Shown here: one piece after another, positions 46,737 to 56,157 of the stretch
Numbering within the stretch: the first letter of the stretch is position 1
How the letters are laid out: the number at the start of each line of letters is the position of its first letter
Assembly (NCBI RefSeq): GCF_009193355.1
Contig: NZ_WBVT01000002.1
Location: 62,001 to 126,000 of the forward strand
Length of the DNA: 64,000 bases
Reading direction: 5' to 3'
Source: Bifidobacterium leontopitheci
GTDB lineage: Bacteria > Actinomycetota > Actinomycetes > Actinomycetales > Bifidobacteriaceae
Program-made: the position numbers and the translations under genes
The notes under the pieces: generated by a model
Database searches by the model: none
What the model saw: only the letters and a program-made list of their open reading frames with translations
What the model was told of the DNA's origin: nothing

Positions 46737-47312
46737 ATGCGACGCTTCAACACTCGGGTCATCGCAGTGATTAGCGCGGTGATCGCAGTCATCGCCGTTC
46801 TTCTCATATGGGTTTCGTCCGGTGGCATCGTACTCGGGCGGGATACGCAGACGGCCGTGCAATCTAAGCAAGGACAGGTCGCAACTGCCGAGGAGGACGA
46901 TGATGGTTCGTTCCATATTGCAGCCCGCGACATCGTGGACTCGCTTGACAAGGCCGCCGGCATCAGCGATGTCACAGACGAGGGCATCATCTCGATGGGA
47001 GCCACGCCAAGCTATACCGTCGACACGAAAGGACGTAAGAACTGGCGGACCATCCGCAATGAAGACGACGTGCCGTTGAAGCCGGGGACATACCGGCTGT
47101 CCACGTATTGCCATGGTTCAGGCAAGGCGAAGAATACGTTCGTCATCGGCGACAAGACGCAGAGCACGCTCCAAAGTTGTGGTGGTGACCCGTACACGAC
47201 CGCTACGCAGGATATCGACGTGACCGGCTCGGGGCTCAGCGTGGTGAGCATCGAACCGGTGCATAACGCGAGCTATGAGATCGCCTATCGAATCGAACGC
47301 ATCGATAAGTGA
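46737..47312 (+). CDS. Membrane-anchored extracytoplasmic protein
   Basis: A 191-residue protein with one N-terminal hydrophobic segment (VIAVISAVIAVIAVLLIWVS, residues 8-27) and an extracytoplasmic domain ending in a beta-rich region with two Cys (TYCHGSGKAK and LQSCGGDPY) that could form a disulfide. The family is unknown. GAAAGGAGG precedes ATG 46737. The kinase gene starts 43 bp after its stop, so it may be co-transcribed with the two-component genes and act as their sensor partner or output. Confidence 0.75.
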   Translation: MRRFNTRVIAVISAVIAVIAVLLIWVSSGGIVLGRDTQTAVQSKQGQVATAEEDDDGSFHIAARDIVDSLDKAAGISDVTDEGIISMGATPSYTVDTKGRKNWRTIRNEDDVPLKPGTYRLSTYCHGSGKAKNTFVIGDKTQSTLQSCGGDPYTTATQDIDVTGSGLSVVSIEPVHNASYEIAYRIERIDK

Positions 47313-47355
47313 CGTTCGAAACGGTGTTTTCCGACCTATGGGACAGGAGCGAATT

Positions 47356-48789
47356 ATGACCGGGAATGCGAATGCTGGCCGAACTGGCCATGCAGACGAC
47401 ATCGTCCGTGACCGTCGCGAAGCCATGATGCTATGGGGAGCCGCCGCGTTCTCGCTGATGCTGTTCATGCTCGAGTGGTTCAACACCGAAGGACTGTACG
47501 GCATCGACATAGCGCAGTACGCCATCGTATCAGTGCTGACGATCCTACTGCCGCTATGGCCGGTGCCGTTCGCTGTCGCCTTGCTCGTCGTGAACCTGCT
47601 CATGGCGGTCGCCCCGTTCGGCGGCGCCGGGTATGTTTCCGGATTGGAGCCCATGCTGCTTGCCAGCGCGGTGCTCGTCGTCCGCTGGGGTCGTATCACC
47701 ATCGCGGGTGCGATATCAGCCATTTGCGTATTGGCTTACGCCGTCGAGATATTGTTCGACCTGACCTTCAGCCCCGGATACCCGGTTTTGTTGGTACTTG
47801 AGAACCTGATGCCGCTCGCACTCGCCTGGACTGTGGGTGCGATCATCCGTTGGGCGCATACGATGGAACGTGAACGGGTGGCGGAAGAGGAGCGAGCGCA
47901 ACGGCGGGAGCAGCAGCTCATGCTCATGCATGTGCTGCATGACTCCGTGGCGAACAATCTCACGTATGCGGCGTCGCGATGCTCGCTGCTATTGGACGAG
48001 AACCCGGCTTCGGATGGTTCGCGGCATGCGCTCAGCGATCAAGACAGGGCGGCGGTGTTGGAGATCTCACTGATCATCGACCAGAGCCTGCAGGAGATTC
48101 GGCAGCGAATCATCGTCCCCGTGAAGCATGATCTGATGCCCGAAGCCGCGGAAAGCGGTGATTCGGAGGCTGCGCGGCAGCCAAGGGATACCATGGCGGA
48201 AGTGTCCTCCATCGAACAGCTGCATGAGGTCATGGCGACGTCTGGCAAACGCCTGCACCGTGACGGCTTCACCGGCGTCCCGCAGTTGGAAGGCGATATC
48301 GTGGGGCTGACCGAGCCCATGCTGCGGTTCCTTGCCGACGCCGTCCGCGAGCTCGCCGGCAACATGCTCAAATACGGCAGGCCGGGACCGTTCACGCTAC
48401 TGGTGAATGTAGCCGCATGCGCCGATGTCATCAACGCTCCTGATGCAGACGGCGGTGCCACGGAGGCCGGCGTCACGGTCATGGCGTCGAATCCGATGCG
48501 GGACTCCATAACGGAGGAAGAACACGGGCCCGCGAACGATGCCAACTCGAATGCCGTCAGCTGTTTTCGTCGGCCTGCCGACCAGTCATCCGCGCAGACG
48601 CCTGAACGGTCTTCGGAACGCTTCCCGGTGAAGTCGACCCGAAGCGGATTGGAGACCCTGCGCATGGAAACACTGCGCCTCGGCGGCGAGTTCAACCGTT
48701 CCGCCGAGGACGGCGAATGGACGGTGTACATCCATGTGCCGCTGCATACGCAGGTAACTACAGGCACAAAGGAAGGTGACGCATCATGA
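47356..48789 (+). CDS. Sensor histidine kinase, paralogue of the kinase at 16936
   Basis: A 477-residue membrane kinase with about six hydrophobic segments in the first 165 residues (WGAAAFSLMLFMLEW to ALAWTVGAIIRWAH). A coiled linker leads to LMHVLHDSVANN with the phosphoacceptor at about His195, and a diverged ATPase domain carries RELAGNMLKYGRPG as the N box. A long Asn/Ser/Glu-rich insert precedes the terminal SGLETLRMETLRLGGEF. It overlaps its response regulator by 4 nt. AGGAG precedes ATG 47356; the open frame upstream is not homologous. Confidence 0.85.
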   Translation: MTGNANAGRTGHADDIVRDRREAMMLWGAAAFSLMLFMLEWFNTEGLYGIDIAQYAIVSVLTILLPLWPVPFAVALLVVNLLMAVAPFGGAGYVSGLEPMLLASAVLVVRWGRITIAGAISAICVLAYAVEILFDLTFSPGYPVLLVLENLMPLALAWTVGAIIRWAHTMERERVAEEERAQRREQQLMLMHVLHDSVANNLTYAASRCSLLLDENPASDGSRHALSDQDRAAVLEISLIIDQSLQEIRQRIIVPVKHDLMPEAAESGDSEAARQPRDTMAEVSSIEQLHEVMATSGKRLHRDGFTGVPQLEGDIVGLTEPMLRFLADAVRELAGNMLKYGRPGPFTLLVNVAACADVINAPDADGGATEAGVTVMASNPMRDSITEEEHGPANDANSNAVSCFRRPADQSSAQTPERSSERFPVKSTRSGLETLRMETLRLGGEFNRSAEDGEWTVYIHVPLHTQVTTGTKEGDAS

Positions 48790-49442
48790 CCGGGCAGCGC
48801 AACACGACAACAGGAACGGACGCACGCAGGCCGCATGCGGTCATCGGCATCGTCGACAACGATCCGCTGGTGGGACGTGCCTTGGAAGACATGTTCACGG
48901 CGAGTCCCACGCCGCTCAGCGTCTTGTGGAACGTGCGATCCGCGCAGGAGGCGCTGCGGTTGTGCGCCGACCCGGCCATGCGGCCGGAACTTGTGCTCAC
49001 TGACATGATGATGCCCGGAATGGACGGCAAGCAGCTTGCCGAACGGCTGCTGGCACTGTATCCACAGCTGCGCGTGCTCGCCATGTCCGCATTCCAGTAC
49101 CGGTATACGCAGGAACAGCTGCGGCAGGCGGGAATCGCCGCGACGATCCGCAAGGAGGCAAGCGTACAGGAGTACGTGCAGCTGATCGGCCGCATCATCG
49201 GCGACGACGAGCTCGCCACGTGGACGCAGGATTCGTACTGGCCCATACGCATGCGGCTGACTGACACGGAGATCACGGTGATGCGCGAATACCTCAAGGG
49301 CCGTACCACCAAGGCCACCGCGCACCTGCTGCACTTGAGCGAAGGCACCGTAAAGACGCATATGAACAACGTGTACAAGAAGCTGGGCGTGCACACGCGC
49401 GCGGAGGCGATCCGCATATGCATGCAGGAGCACGTCCTGTGA
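48786..49442 (+). CDS. LuxR/NarL-family response regulator
   Basis: A 218-residue transcription factor. The receiver domain (18-135) has its phospho-acceptor at Asp73 (LVLTDMMMPGMD), and the C-terminal LuxR-type helix-turn-helix reads TVMREYLKGRTTKATAHLLH followed by TVKTHMNNVYKKLGV. It is coupled to the kinase by the overlapping ATGA. The two 40-bp leader repeats upstream are natural candidates for its binding sites, which is an inference from proximity. Confidence 0.88.
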   Translation: MTGQRNTTTGTDARRPHAVIGIVDNDPLVGRALEDMFTASPTPLSVLWNVRSAQEALRLCADPAMRPELVLTDMMMPGMDGKQLAERLLALYPQLRVLAMSAFQYRYTQEQLRQAGIAATIRKEASVQEYVQLIGRIIGDDELATWTQDSYWPIRMRLTDTEITVMREYLKGRTTKATAHLLHLSEGTVKTHMNNVYKKLGVHTRAEAIRICMQEHVL

Positions 49443-49575
49443 ACCGATGCGCGCGCCATGTGATGCGCGGTGCGGCGGATCGCCGTCCGGCAAGCGAGTC
49501 GCGCGGCACGCAATGGCACGGCATGGAGTACAGTACTGAGTCAGTGTTATCCGCAAACGAGCAGGAGAAGTAACG

Positions 49576-50046
49576 ATGCCCAACCGTGCCGAACGTCGCA
49601 AAGCAGCAAGAGACCAGCGTCGGGGGATTCCCTCGCAGTACGACCACACCAACGGCCGTGCGCGAACCGGCATCATCGACGAGTACGCGCTGCAGGAGAA
49701 GTCCCGCCGCATCCAGGAGGGACTGGGCGATGGCGGCGAGTGGAAGCCGAGCGCCCGGACCGTGTCCGACGAGCCGGCATCCGTGTTCGAGTCGAACCCG
49801 AACTACCGTGACCCGAAGGCGTTCAAGGCGCCGCACTCGGTGCGCCAGTGGTTCCGCGTGTTCAGCTGGACGCTGATCGCGCTGTCGATCATCGGCTTCT
49901 TCGTGGTGATGTGGGTGCCGAACCTGCCGATGTGGGTAATCATCACCGTCTCCGCCGTGTTCATCGTCGGCGTGGTCAGCCTGTTCTTCACCGCCGGCAA
50001 CTACAAGAACAACCCGAACCTGGACGCCAACGGCACCGCCGTGTGA
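49576..50046 (+). CDS. Hypothetical membrane protein
   Basis: A 156-residue protein with a charged, Arg/Lys-rich cytoplasmic N-terminal region of about 95 residues and two closely spaced membrane helices (SWTLIALSIIGFFVVMWV and WVIITVSAVFIVGVVSLFF). Not recognised; it looks like a conserved actinobacterial membrane protein of unknown role. GCAGGAGAAG precedes ATG 49576. It stands alone before a repeat element and the glycogen synthase gene. Confidence 0.75.
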   Translation: MPNRAERRKAARDQRRGIPSQYDHTNGRARTGIIDEYALQEKSRRIQEGLGDGGEWKPSARTVSDEPASVFESNPNYRDPKAFKAPHSVRQWFRVFSWTLIALSIIGFFVVMWVPNLPMWVIITVSAVFIVGVVSLFFTAGNYKNNPNLDANGTAV

Positions 50047-50110
50047 CGATCGCTCTCTCGCTCAGCCCATCATTAAAGCAGGCTGGCGCCCGTAGTTGGC
50101 TGGCCCGTAC

Positions 50111-50164
50111 CTCGGCCCCCTCGGTGGAGGGGGCTGGCTGAGCGTAGCGAAGACTGGGGGAGCG
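50111..50164. repeat. Palindromic repeat element, copy before glgA
   Basis: CTCGGCCCCCTCGGTGGAGG followed by GGGCTGG, a loop and GACTGGGGGAGCG. This matches the core of the copy after lepA at 14688, with an altered inner hairpin. Confidence 0.8.
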
Positions 50165-50214
50165 CCACCCGCCATACGCAATCCATCCCCATGGCGAACA
50201 TCACATGAATTCAC

Positions 50215-50254
50215 GCACAACCGTCAAAAAGAAAACAAGACGGTTGTGCGTTTT
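50215..50254 (+). terminator. Hairpin terminator upstream of glgA
   Basis: GCACAACCGTC / GACGGTTGTGC with a 13-nt AT-rich loop, followed by GTTTTT. It ends transcription from the upstream membrane protein gene. Confidence 0.75.
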
Positions 50255-50313
50255 TCATGCCATCGTGTCGTACAGTTGATAATGGATTATCCCACGATTC
50301 AAGGAGTTCAACG

Positions 50314-51561
50314 ATGAAGGTCGATATCCTTACCCGAGAGTACCCGCCGCACGTCTACGGTGGTGCCGGCGTCCACGCGGAGCAGCTGTCCAAGGTGCTC
50401 GCCGAGAGAATCGACGTGACCGTCCGCGCGTTCGACGGACCGCGCGAACCGGCCGACGTGCCGGAGATCCCCAACGCCGCCGAAGCCAAGGGCAGCCTCA
50501 AGGTCGTCGGCTACGGCACACCCGCCGAACTCAAGGACGCGAACCCGGCGCTCAAGACCTTCGGCGTCGACCTGCAGATCGCCAACGACGTCGACGCGGA
50601 CATTATCCACGCGCACACCTGGTACGCGTGCCTCGCCGGCTACCTCGCGAAGATGCTACACGGCACGCCGCTGGTCATCACCGCGCACAGCCTCGAGCCG
50701 TTCCGCCCGTGGAAGCGCGAACAGCTGGGCGGCGGCTACAACCTGAGCTCCTGGGCCGAGAAGGACGCCTACGAGCACGCCGACCGCGTGATCGCAGTCT
50801 CCAAGGGCATGCGCAACGACATCCTCACCGCCTACCCGGACCTCGACCCGAACAAGGTCGTAGTCGTGTACAACGGCATCACCATGTCCGAGTTCGCCAC
50901 CCCGGCGGACGACGATCCGGGCTGGGGCGTGTTCGACCGCTACCACATCGACCGCAGCAAGCCGACCCTGCTGTTCGTGGGCCGCATCACCCGTCAGAAG
51001 GGTCTGCCGTACCTGCTCAAGGCGCTGCACTTCGTGGACCCGGGCGTGCAGATCGTCCTGTGCGCCGGCGCGCCCGACACCCCGGAGATCATGGAGGAGG
51101 TCAAGAACGCGTTCGCCGAACTCGACAAGAAGCGCGGCAACATCATCTGGATCGAGGAGATGCTGCCGAAGAACGAGCTGAGCGCCCTCGAACACGGCTG
51201 CGACGCGTTCATCTGCCCGAGCATCTACGAGCCGCTGGGCATCGTGAACCTCGAGGCCATGGCTTGCGGCCTGCCGGTCGTCGCGTCCGCCACCGGCGGC
51301 ATCCCCGAGGTCGTCGTCGACGGCGAGACCGGCTTCCTGGTCCCGATCGATCAGCTGCACGACGGCACCGGCACCCCGACCGACCCGGACAAGTTCGTGC
51401 ACGACATGGCCGACGCGATCAACAAGATCATGGCCGACCCGGAGCTGCGCAAGAAGATGGGACAGGCCGGCTACGAGCGCGCCCGCGACGTGTTCAGCTG
51501 GGAGTCCATCGCCGACGAGACCGTCAAGGTCTACCAGTCCGTGCTCGACGAGCGCAAGTAG
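50314..51561 (+). CDS. glgA: Glycogen synthase/alpha-maltose-1-phosphate synthase (actinobacterial)
   Basis: A 415-residue GT-B glycosyltransferase of the actinobacterial GlgA/GlgM type. The start ([19 protein letters not shown]) contains the glucosyl-donor loop. [10 protein letters not shown] and [19 protein letters not shown], with its catalytic-site Glu pair, mark the second Rossmann domain. In related actinobacteria this group extends glucans from ADP-glucose or makes maltose-1-phosphate, and sequence alone does not decide which. AAGGAG stands 9 nt before ATG 50314. It is a single-gene unit. Confidence 0.92.
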   Translation: MKVDILTREYPPHVYGGAGVHAEQLSKVLAERIDVTVRAFDGPREPADVPEIPNAAEAKGSLKVVGYGTPAELKDANPALKTFGVDLQIANDVDADIIHAHTWYACLAGYLAKMLHGTPLVITAHSLEPFRPWKREQLGGGYNLSSWAEKDAYEHADRVIAVSKGMRNDILTAYPDLDPNKVVVVYNGITMSEFATPADDDPGWGVFDRYHIDRSKPTLLFVGRITRQKGLPYLLKALHFVDPGVQIVLCAGAPDTPEIMEEVKNAFAELDKKRGNIIWIEEMLPKNELSALEHGCDAFICPSIYEPLGIVNLEAMACGLPVVASATGGIPEVVVDGETGFLVPIDQLHDGTGTPTDPDKFVHDMADAINKIMADPELRKKMGQAGYERARDVFSWESIADETVKVYQSVLDERK

Positions 51562-51590
51562 CGCATCGCCGCCTCGCACGGGTGTTTCCG

Positions 51591-51643
51591 GCACAGCGGG
51601 TGTCTTGCGTGGGTGGATCGCCCGCGCAAGACACCCGCTGTGC
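51591..51643. terminator. 19-bp inverted repeat after glgA
   Basis: GCACAGCGGGTGTCTTGCG and CGCAAGACACCCGCTGTGC are perfect complements around a 15-nt loop. Probably the glgA terminator; it ends 43 bp before the ABC ATPase start. Confidence 0.75.
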
Positions 51644-51685
51644 CATACTGATATCCGAACAGCCCGCACCGCAAAGGAGCAGCAC

Positions 51686-52531
51686 ATGACCGAAGTACTC
51701 AAGCTCGACAACGTCGAGTTCCGCCGCAACCGCCGCGTCATCATCACCGACGTGAACCTGACGATCAACGCGGGCGAACGCTGGGTGCTGTTCGGGCCGA
51801 ACGGCATCGGCAAGTCGACGGCCGTGGGCATGCTCGCCACGCGCACGTTCCCGTCCGAGGGCCGCGTGTTCATCCTCGGCCATCAGCTTGGCAAATACGA
51901 CGTGTTCAAGCTGCGCACGCGCATCGGCCTCGCCTCCGCCGACCTGGGCCGGCAGTTCCCGGACTTCGAGGATCCGCTCGACGCCGTGGTCACCGGACTG
52001 TCTGCGGTGACCGGCCGCTGGCAGGACACGTACACGGACGAGGAGTACGCCCGCGCCCGCCAGCTGCTGCGCGACTTCCGGGTGAGCTATCTGGAAGGCA
52101 AGCAGATGTGGCGGCTCTCGGAGGGCGAACGTACGCGCGTGCTCATCGCCCGCGCGCTCATGGGCGACCCCGAGCTGCTCATCATGGACGAGCCGACCAC
52201 CGGCCTTGATCTGGGCGGCCGCGAACAGGTGATGCGCACGCTCAGCCGCATTGGCGAAGAGGATTCGAACCGTGCCGTCGTGCTCGTCACGCACCGTCTT
52301 GAGGAGATTCCGGCCGGATTCGACCACATCGCCATCATGGGCCGCAAGCCGATCCCCGCCGAGGACGCCACCGATGAGGGCGTCGACTCGATGGGCAACC
52401 CCGGCGCCGGCACCATCGTGTATTCGGGTCCGCTCGAGGACGGCCTGACCGACGAGCGCCTCTCCGACCTGTTCGGCATGCCCATCGAAGTCCAGCACAC
52501 GCACGGCCGCTGGGCCGCCTACGCGGTGTGA
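51686..52531 (+). CDS. ABC transporter-type ATPase (ModF-like)
   Basis: A 281-residue single-domain ABC ATPase. Walker A is GPNGIGKST (37-45), the signature is RLSEGERTRV, Walker B is ELLIMDEPT and the switch His is in VLVTHRLEE. No permease gene is next to it. The architecture resembles ModF-type orphan ATPases. The C-terminal region (about 215-281) carries an extra segment (IVYSGPLEDGLTDERLSDLF). The role is unknown. GCAAAGGAG precedes ATG 51686; the frame opens upstream without homology. Confidence 0.88.
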   Translation: MTEVLKLDNVEFRRNRRVIITDVNLTINAGERWVLFGPNGIGKSTAVGMLATRTFPSEGRVFILGHQLGKYDVFKLRTRIGLASADLGRQFPDFEDPLDAVVTGLSAVTGRWQDTYTDEEYARARQLLRDFRVSYLEGKQMWRLSEGERTRVLIARALMGDPELLIMDEPTTGLDLGGREQVMRTLSRIGEEDSNRAVVLVTHRLEEIPAGFDHIAIMGRKPIPAEDATDEGVDSMGNPGAGTIVYSGPLEDGLTDERLSDLFGMPIEVQHTHGRWAAYAV

Positions 52532-52573
52532 GACCATGCGACTGCGGAATGCCCGTATCGGGAGAAGCATGTG

Positions 52574-54154
52574 ATGACTGACGGCAAGGACACACGGATG
52601 GAAAACGTTCAGAACGAGTATGAGGAACAGCGCCGTCATGTTTTGGGCGTTGCACTTGAAGGCGCTGCTGCTGAGACCGTGCAGCGATTCGGCGCCGCCG
52701 CGAAGGAGCATCTGGTATCGTATTCCGGAGTCGACAATGAAACCGGAGAGCAACTCGCCCGGAGTCTCAAGACCGTTGCCGGACAGCAGGTGCATCCTGA
52801 CTTCGTCAAGCAAAACATCAAACAGCAGGCCGGATTCAGTGCTGAGATCGAATCGGTGGCACGTAAGAATGCCAAGAACATCATCGACGGCAAAGGCGAA
52901 CGATTCAAACGATTCGATGTCGCCAACGATCAGCTTGTTGATGTCGTCTCGTTCGACGAATTCGGCGATATGATATCCGGCTCTCAGGCGCAGATGAAAT
53001 TTGTCGGCGACAGTGCCAAGGAACTGCTTACGGCGTTGAAAAGCGATACATACAAGAAGTATCGTGATGGGAATGTTCGCATGGACATCCCTGATGATTA
53101 CTACGACGTATTGATGGGCGATGGCCCCGACAGCATCGATGCGCAGATCAACAAGCTGCAGCATAAGCTGGATGAGGGCCTGCTTGCCGATGGATCTTCC
53201 GATAAGGTTCGTCAGGAGATCGACACGTTGCGGAGCATTAAGAAGAGCCTGCGCAAAAGCGGATTGACCAAAGACGAAGCTATCGAAGCGCGTCTGCATC
53301 CCAAACTCATGGTGGCAAAGGATGTGGCAAAACTGGCGCATAAGGCCGGTGTGCAACAGGCCAAAACCGGCGCGCTGATCGGTGGCGGCACGTCACTGGT
53401 TCGCAATCTTGTCGGTTGTATCAAAGGCACCATCAAACCTGCCGAAGCCGCCAAGAATGTTGGTAAGGATGCGGCTATGGCAGCGGCATTCAGCTATGCG
53501 ACCGCTTTCTCCGGAACCGCGATCAAGGGCGCCATGCAGAATGCGTCAAGCGGATACATGCGCAGCCTGTCCAAAACGAATGTGGCTTCGACGCTGGTTT
53601 CCACCACCATGGACGTTTCCAAGGCGATTACCCGATATTGCCGAGGGGAAATCACCGGTGCGCAATGTGTAGAACAGATGGGTCAGCAGGGTCTTGGACA
53701 GCTCGGAGCGCTTATGGGAACGGCTGTCGCCATGTCTGCCATTTCCGCCGTCGGAGCTACCGGCTTGGTCGCAGTTGCCGCAGGCATGGTGGGCAGCACC
53801 ATCGGATATACCGCAGCGGTGTCGGTATATGAGGAATTGTCTACGGCCTTGAACGAGTACGAAATGGCCAAGGAAGAGCGCATCCGCGTCGAGCGTGAAT
53901 GCGCCGAAGCGGTGGAACTGATACGGCAATATCGCATCGAGATGAACAAGACCGTGGATGCGTATCTCGCAGACAAGGCCGAAGCTTTCAATGCGGGTTT
54001 CGAAACCATGGATCAGGCGATTGTCGCCAACGATGTCAATGGATATCTGGCTGGCAATGCCCTGATTCAGGAAACGATGGGATACCGGCCACAATTCCGT
54101 ACACAGCAGGAGTTCGATGACCTGATGGACTCCGATGACGCTTTCATTCTGTAG
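52574..54154 (+). CDS. Large hypothetical protein with glycine/alanine-rich membrane segment (cassette gene 1)
   Basis: A 526-residue protein, not recognised. The first 280 residues are charged and helical (EEQRRHVLGVALEGAAAETV; a coiled-coil-like RQEIDTLRSIKKSLRKSGLT). Residues of about 285-430 are rich in Gly/Ala with paired hydrophobic segments (AMAAAFSYATAFSGTAIKG; VAMSAISAVGATGLVAVAAG), suggesting glycine-zipper membrane insertion. The C-terminus is soluble. The start at 52574 is set by GGAGAAGC. The GC content is visibly lower than in flanking genes, suggesting transfer. It is the first of three tightly spaced genes (19 bp to the next). Confidence 0.8.
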   Translation: MTDGKDTRMENVQNEYEEQRRHVLGVALEGAAAETVQRFGAAAKEHLVSYSGVDNETGEQLARSLKTVAGQQVHPDFVKQNIKQQAGFSAEIESVARKNAKNIIDGKGERFKRFDVANDQLVDVVSFDEFGDMISGSQAQMKFVGDSAKELLTALKSDTYKKYRDGNVRMDIPDDYYDVLMGDGPDSIDAQINKLQHKLDEGLLADGSSDKVRQEIDTLRSIKKSLRKSGLTKDEAIEARLHPKLMVAKDVAKLAHKAGVQQAKTGALIGGGTSLVRNLVGCIKGTIKPAEAAKNVGKDAAMAAAFSYATAFSGTAIKGAMQNASSGYMRSLSKTNVASTLVSTTMDVSKAITRYCRGEITGAQCVEQMGQQGLGQLGALMGTAVAMSAISAVGATGLVAVAAGMVGSTIGYTAAVSVYEELSTALNEYEMAKEERIRVERECAEAVELIRQYRIEMNKTVDAYLADKAEAFNAGFETMDQAIVANDVNGYLAGNALIQETMGYRPQFRTQQEFDDLMDSDDAFIL

Positions 54155-54172
54155 AAAGGAGCAGGATACGCA

Positions 54173-55075
54173 ATGACAAGCATCCAACGCAAAGGCGCTT
54201 TGAAGGCGTTCTACTATCTGATGTCCGTGGATGGAACCGTCAGCGATGACGAACTGGAATTGTTCGACCATATCGGCGAAGAACTGGATGGCAAGCATTT
54301 CCGCGATTACCGGCAGCAGGTGATTGATTCGTGCGAAGACCGACTTCGATCATATCCAAACGAGGCAGACCGTTACGACGTAATCGTCGAAGGCGTCGAC
54401 GAAGCGGTATCCCATCATGCGCAGAACCCGGAGAACGGCGTCGCTTCTCGCTTGCTGCTCTGGGACATGCTCGCGACGGCTTTTGCAGACGGTAACTATG
54501 ATGACTCCGAACGAAAGCTGATCAGGCACATCGCGAGAACGGTCATCAAGGACCGATCTCTGTATCCGGAAATGGAACATCTCATGCGTTCCGCTCATTC
54601 AGTGAAGGAGGAACTCGCCTGGATCACATCCACCGATCGGCCGTATTCGGAAGTGAAACCCATCGTGGCTCAACTTGAAGACCGGCTGGCGGTTATTCAA
54701 CGTGCCTCCACACAGTTGGTCGCCGATGAGATGGTTCCGCCCATTCCCGCAGCGGTCGCCCCTCAACAAGACGTGTTTGATATGGCAAAGGACAACGTCG
54801 GCAGAGTGACGGCTCCAGTGGTCGACCAAGTCCAACATGTGGTGCAAGGTGCCACAGACTCGGTTAAACATGCTATTGACAACACTCCTGTGTTGAATCA
54901 GGCCGGGAATGCCATGAAGTCCGCAACGGACGCTGTAGGCAATGCGGTGGCTCCAGTAGGGAATGAGTTGCGCAAACAAGCGGGCAACGTCGCGCAGGAA
55001 GCGAAAAAGCAGGCCGATAATGCGGCGAATGCGGTCAAAGGATTCGTCGGCGGATTATTTGGCGGGAAACGGTAG
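54173..55075 (+). CDS. TerB-domain protein (cassette gene 2)
   Basis: A 300-residue protein. The N-terminal 150 residues form a TerB/DjlA-like all-helical domain with two acidic metal-binding-like loops, SVDGTVSDDELELFDHIG and FADGNYDDSERKLIRHIA. TerB domains occur in tellurite-resistance and stress or phage-response systems. The C-terminal 100 residues are a repetitive amphipathic stretch (VDQVQHVVQGATDSVKHAI; EAKKQADNAANAVKGFVG), resembling membrane-touching helices. AAAGGAG precedes ATG 54173. It lies between two membrane-like proteins. Confidence 0.85.
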   Translation: MTSIQRKGALKAFYYLMSVDGTVSDDELELFDHIGEELDGKHFRDYRQQVIDSCEDRLRSYPNEADRYDVIVEGVDEAVSHHAQNPENGVASRLLLWDMLATAFADGNYDDSERKLIRHIARTVIKDRSLYPEMEHLMRSAHSVKEELAWITSTDRPYSEVKPIVAQLEDRLAVIQRASTQLVADEMVPPIPAAVAPQQDVFDMAKDNVGRVTAPVVDQVQHVVQGATDSVKHAIDNTPVLNQAGNAMKSATDAVGNAVAPVGNELRKQAGNVAQEAKKQADNAANAVKGFVGGLFGGKR

Positions 55076-55106
55076 AAAGACTTTCTTCAGGTAAAGGAAT
55101 ATCATC

Positions 55107-56102
55107 ATGCCAATCTTTGTTGTACCCCTGTTTATGGGTTTGGCTGCCGTGAGCGGTGCCGCTGGCGTAGGCATGGCCGCCAAAGGTGGTCTTGACCAAA
55201 GCAAGGCGAATAAGCTGAACACCAATTCCAGTGAACGCATCCGATGGGCCGCCAACCGACTTGAACAAATGCGTGAACAGTGCTCCGAATCGCTGAATGC
55301 CCTCGGCAAGGAGAAGCTGTTCATACTTGACGGCAGCATGCAACGGTTCCTGCACTCGTTCGAGCAGCTGAAAAACGTGGACTTCACCGCATCCGAAGGC
55401 CTTGATGAGTTGGAACGGTTACGCATTGATAAGGCGTCGTTCGACGAGCTCAAGACCATGAGCGGCATCGCATCCTCGCTGATGGAAGGCGGCATAACAG
55501 GTGTCGCCAGCGGAGCTCTCGCAGCCTTCGGCGCGTACAGTGCGGCTTCCACGTTCGCAGTGGCTTCCACTGGCACGGCCATCAGTGCATTGAGCGGTGC
55601 GGCTGCAACGAACGCCACGTTGGCATTCTTCGGAGGAGGCTCATTGGCCGCAGGAGGCATGGGCATGGCTGGCGGCGCAGCGGTGCTGGGCGGCCTTGTT
55701 GCAGGGCCTGCCTTGTTGGTCATGGGCATCATCGTCGGAGCCAAAGGCGGCAAGAATCTCGAAGAGGCGAAAACGCAGTCCGCCGAGGTCAGCAAGTATT
55801 GCGAAGAGATGCTGGCTGGCATCGACCAGTGCATTGCCATCCGCAGGAACAGCTCCATGTTCCATGCGCTTCTGGCACGGTTGGATGCCCGGTTCTTGCC
55901 GCTGGTGTTCAAGATGGAACGCATCATCAGCGAGGAGGGAACCGACTACTCCGCATTCACACAGGAGAACAAGCGGACCATCGCCGCTGCGGCTTCTACC
56001 GCAGCTTCAATCAAGGCCGTATTGGATACGCCTCTTCTGGCTGAAGATGGTTCTTTGACGGCTGAATCGGTTTCACTCGTTCAGTCAGATCTCGGTCAAT
56101 GA
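55107..56102 (+). CDS. Glycine-zipper membrane protein (cassette gene 3)
   Basis: A 331-residue protein, not recognised. It begins with a hydrophobic segment (FVVPLFMGLAAVSGAAG). A coiled-coil stretch follows (RIRWAANRLEQMREQC), then a long Gly/Ala-rich membrane region at about 130-215 (GGGSLAAGGMGMAGGAAVLG), and a C-terminal helical region. This plan is seen in pore-forming or membrane-sensing proteins and in phage-defence effectors, but no specific match is claimed. GTAAAGGAAT precedes ATG 55107. The cassette ends here; the next gene has normal composition. Confidence 0.78.
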   Translation: MPIFVVPLFMGLAAVSGAAGVGMAAKGGLDQSKANKLNTNSSERIRWAANRLEQMREQCSESLNALGKEKLFILDGSMQRFLHSFEQLKNVDFTASEGLDELERLRIDKASFDELKTMSGIASSLMEGGITGVASGALAAFGAYSAASTFAVASTGTAISALSGAAATNATLAFFGGGSLAAGGMGMAGGAAVLGGLVAGPALLVMGIIVGAKGGKNLEEAKTQSAEVSKYCEEMLAGIDQCIAIRRNSSMFHALLARLDARFLPLVFKMERIISEEGTDYSAFTQENKRTIAAAASTAASIKAVLDTPLLAEDGSLTAESVSLVQSDLGQ

Positions 56103-56157
56103 CGGGGTACAGAGTACGCAGGGGATTGCCGCTGCAGATAGTCGAAGGGAGCCCGTC

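Noticed and set aside
45607-46737. tRNA or other structured RNA in the AT-richer gaps
   Set aside because: Hairpins there are perfect inverted repeats fitting terminators; no cloverleaf or acceptor stem with CCA was found.
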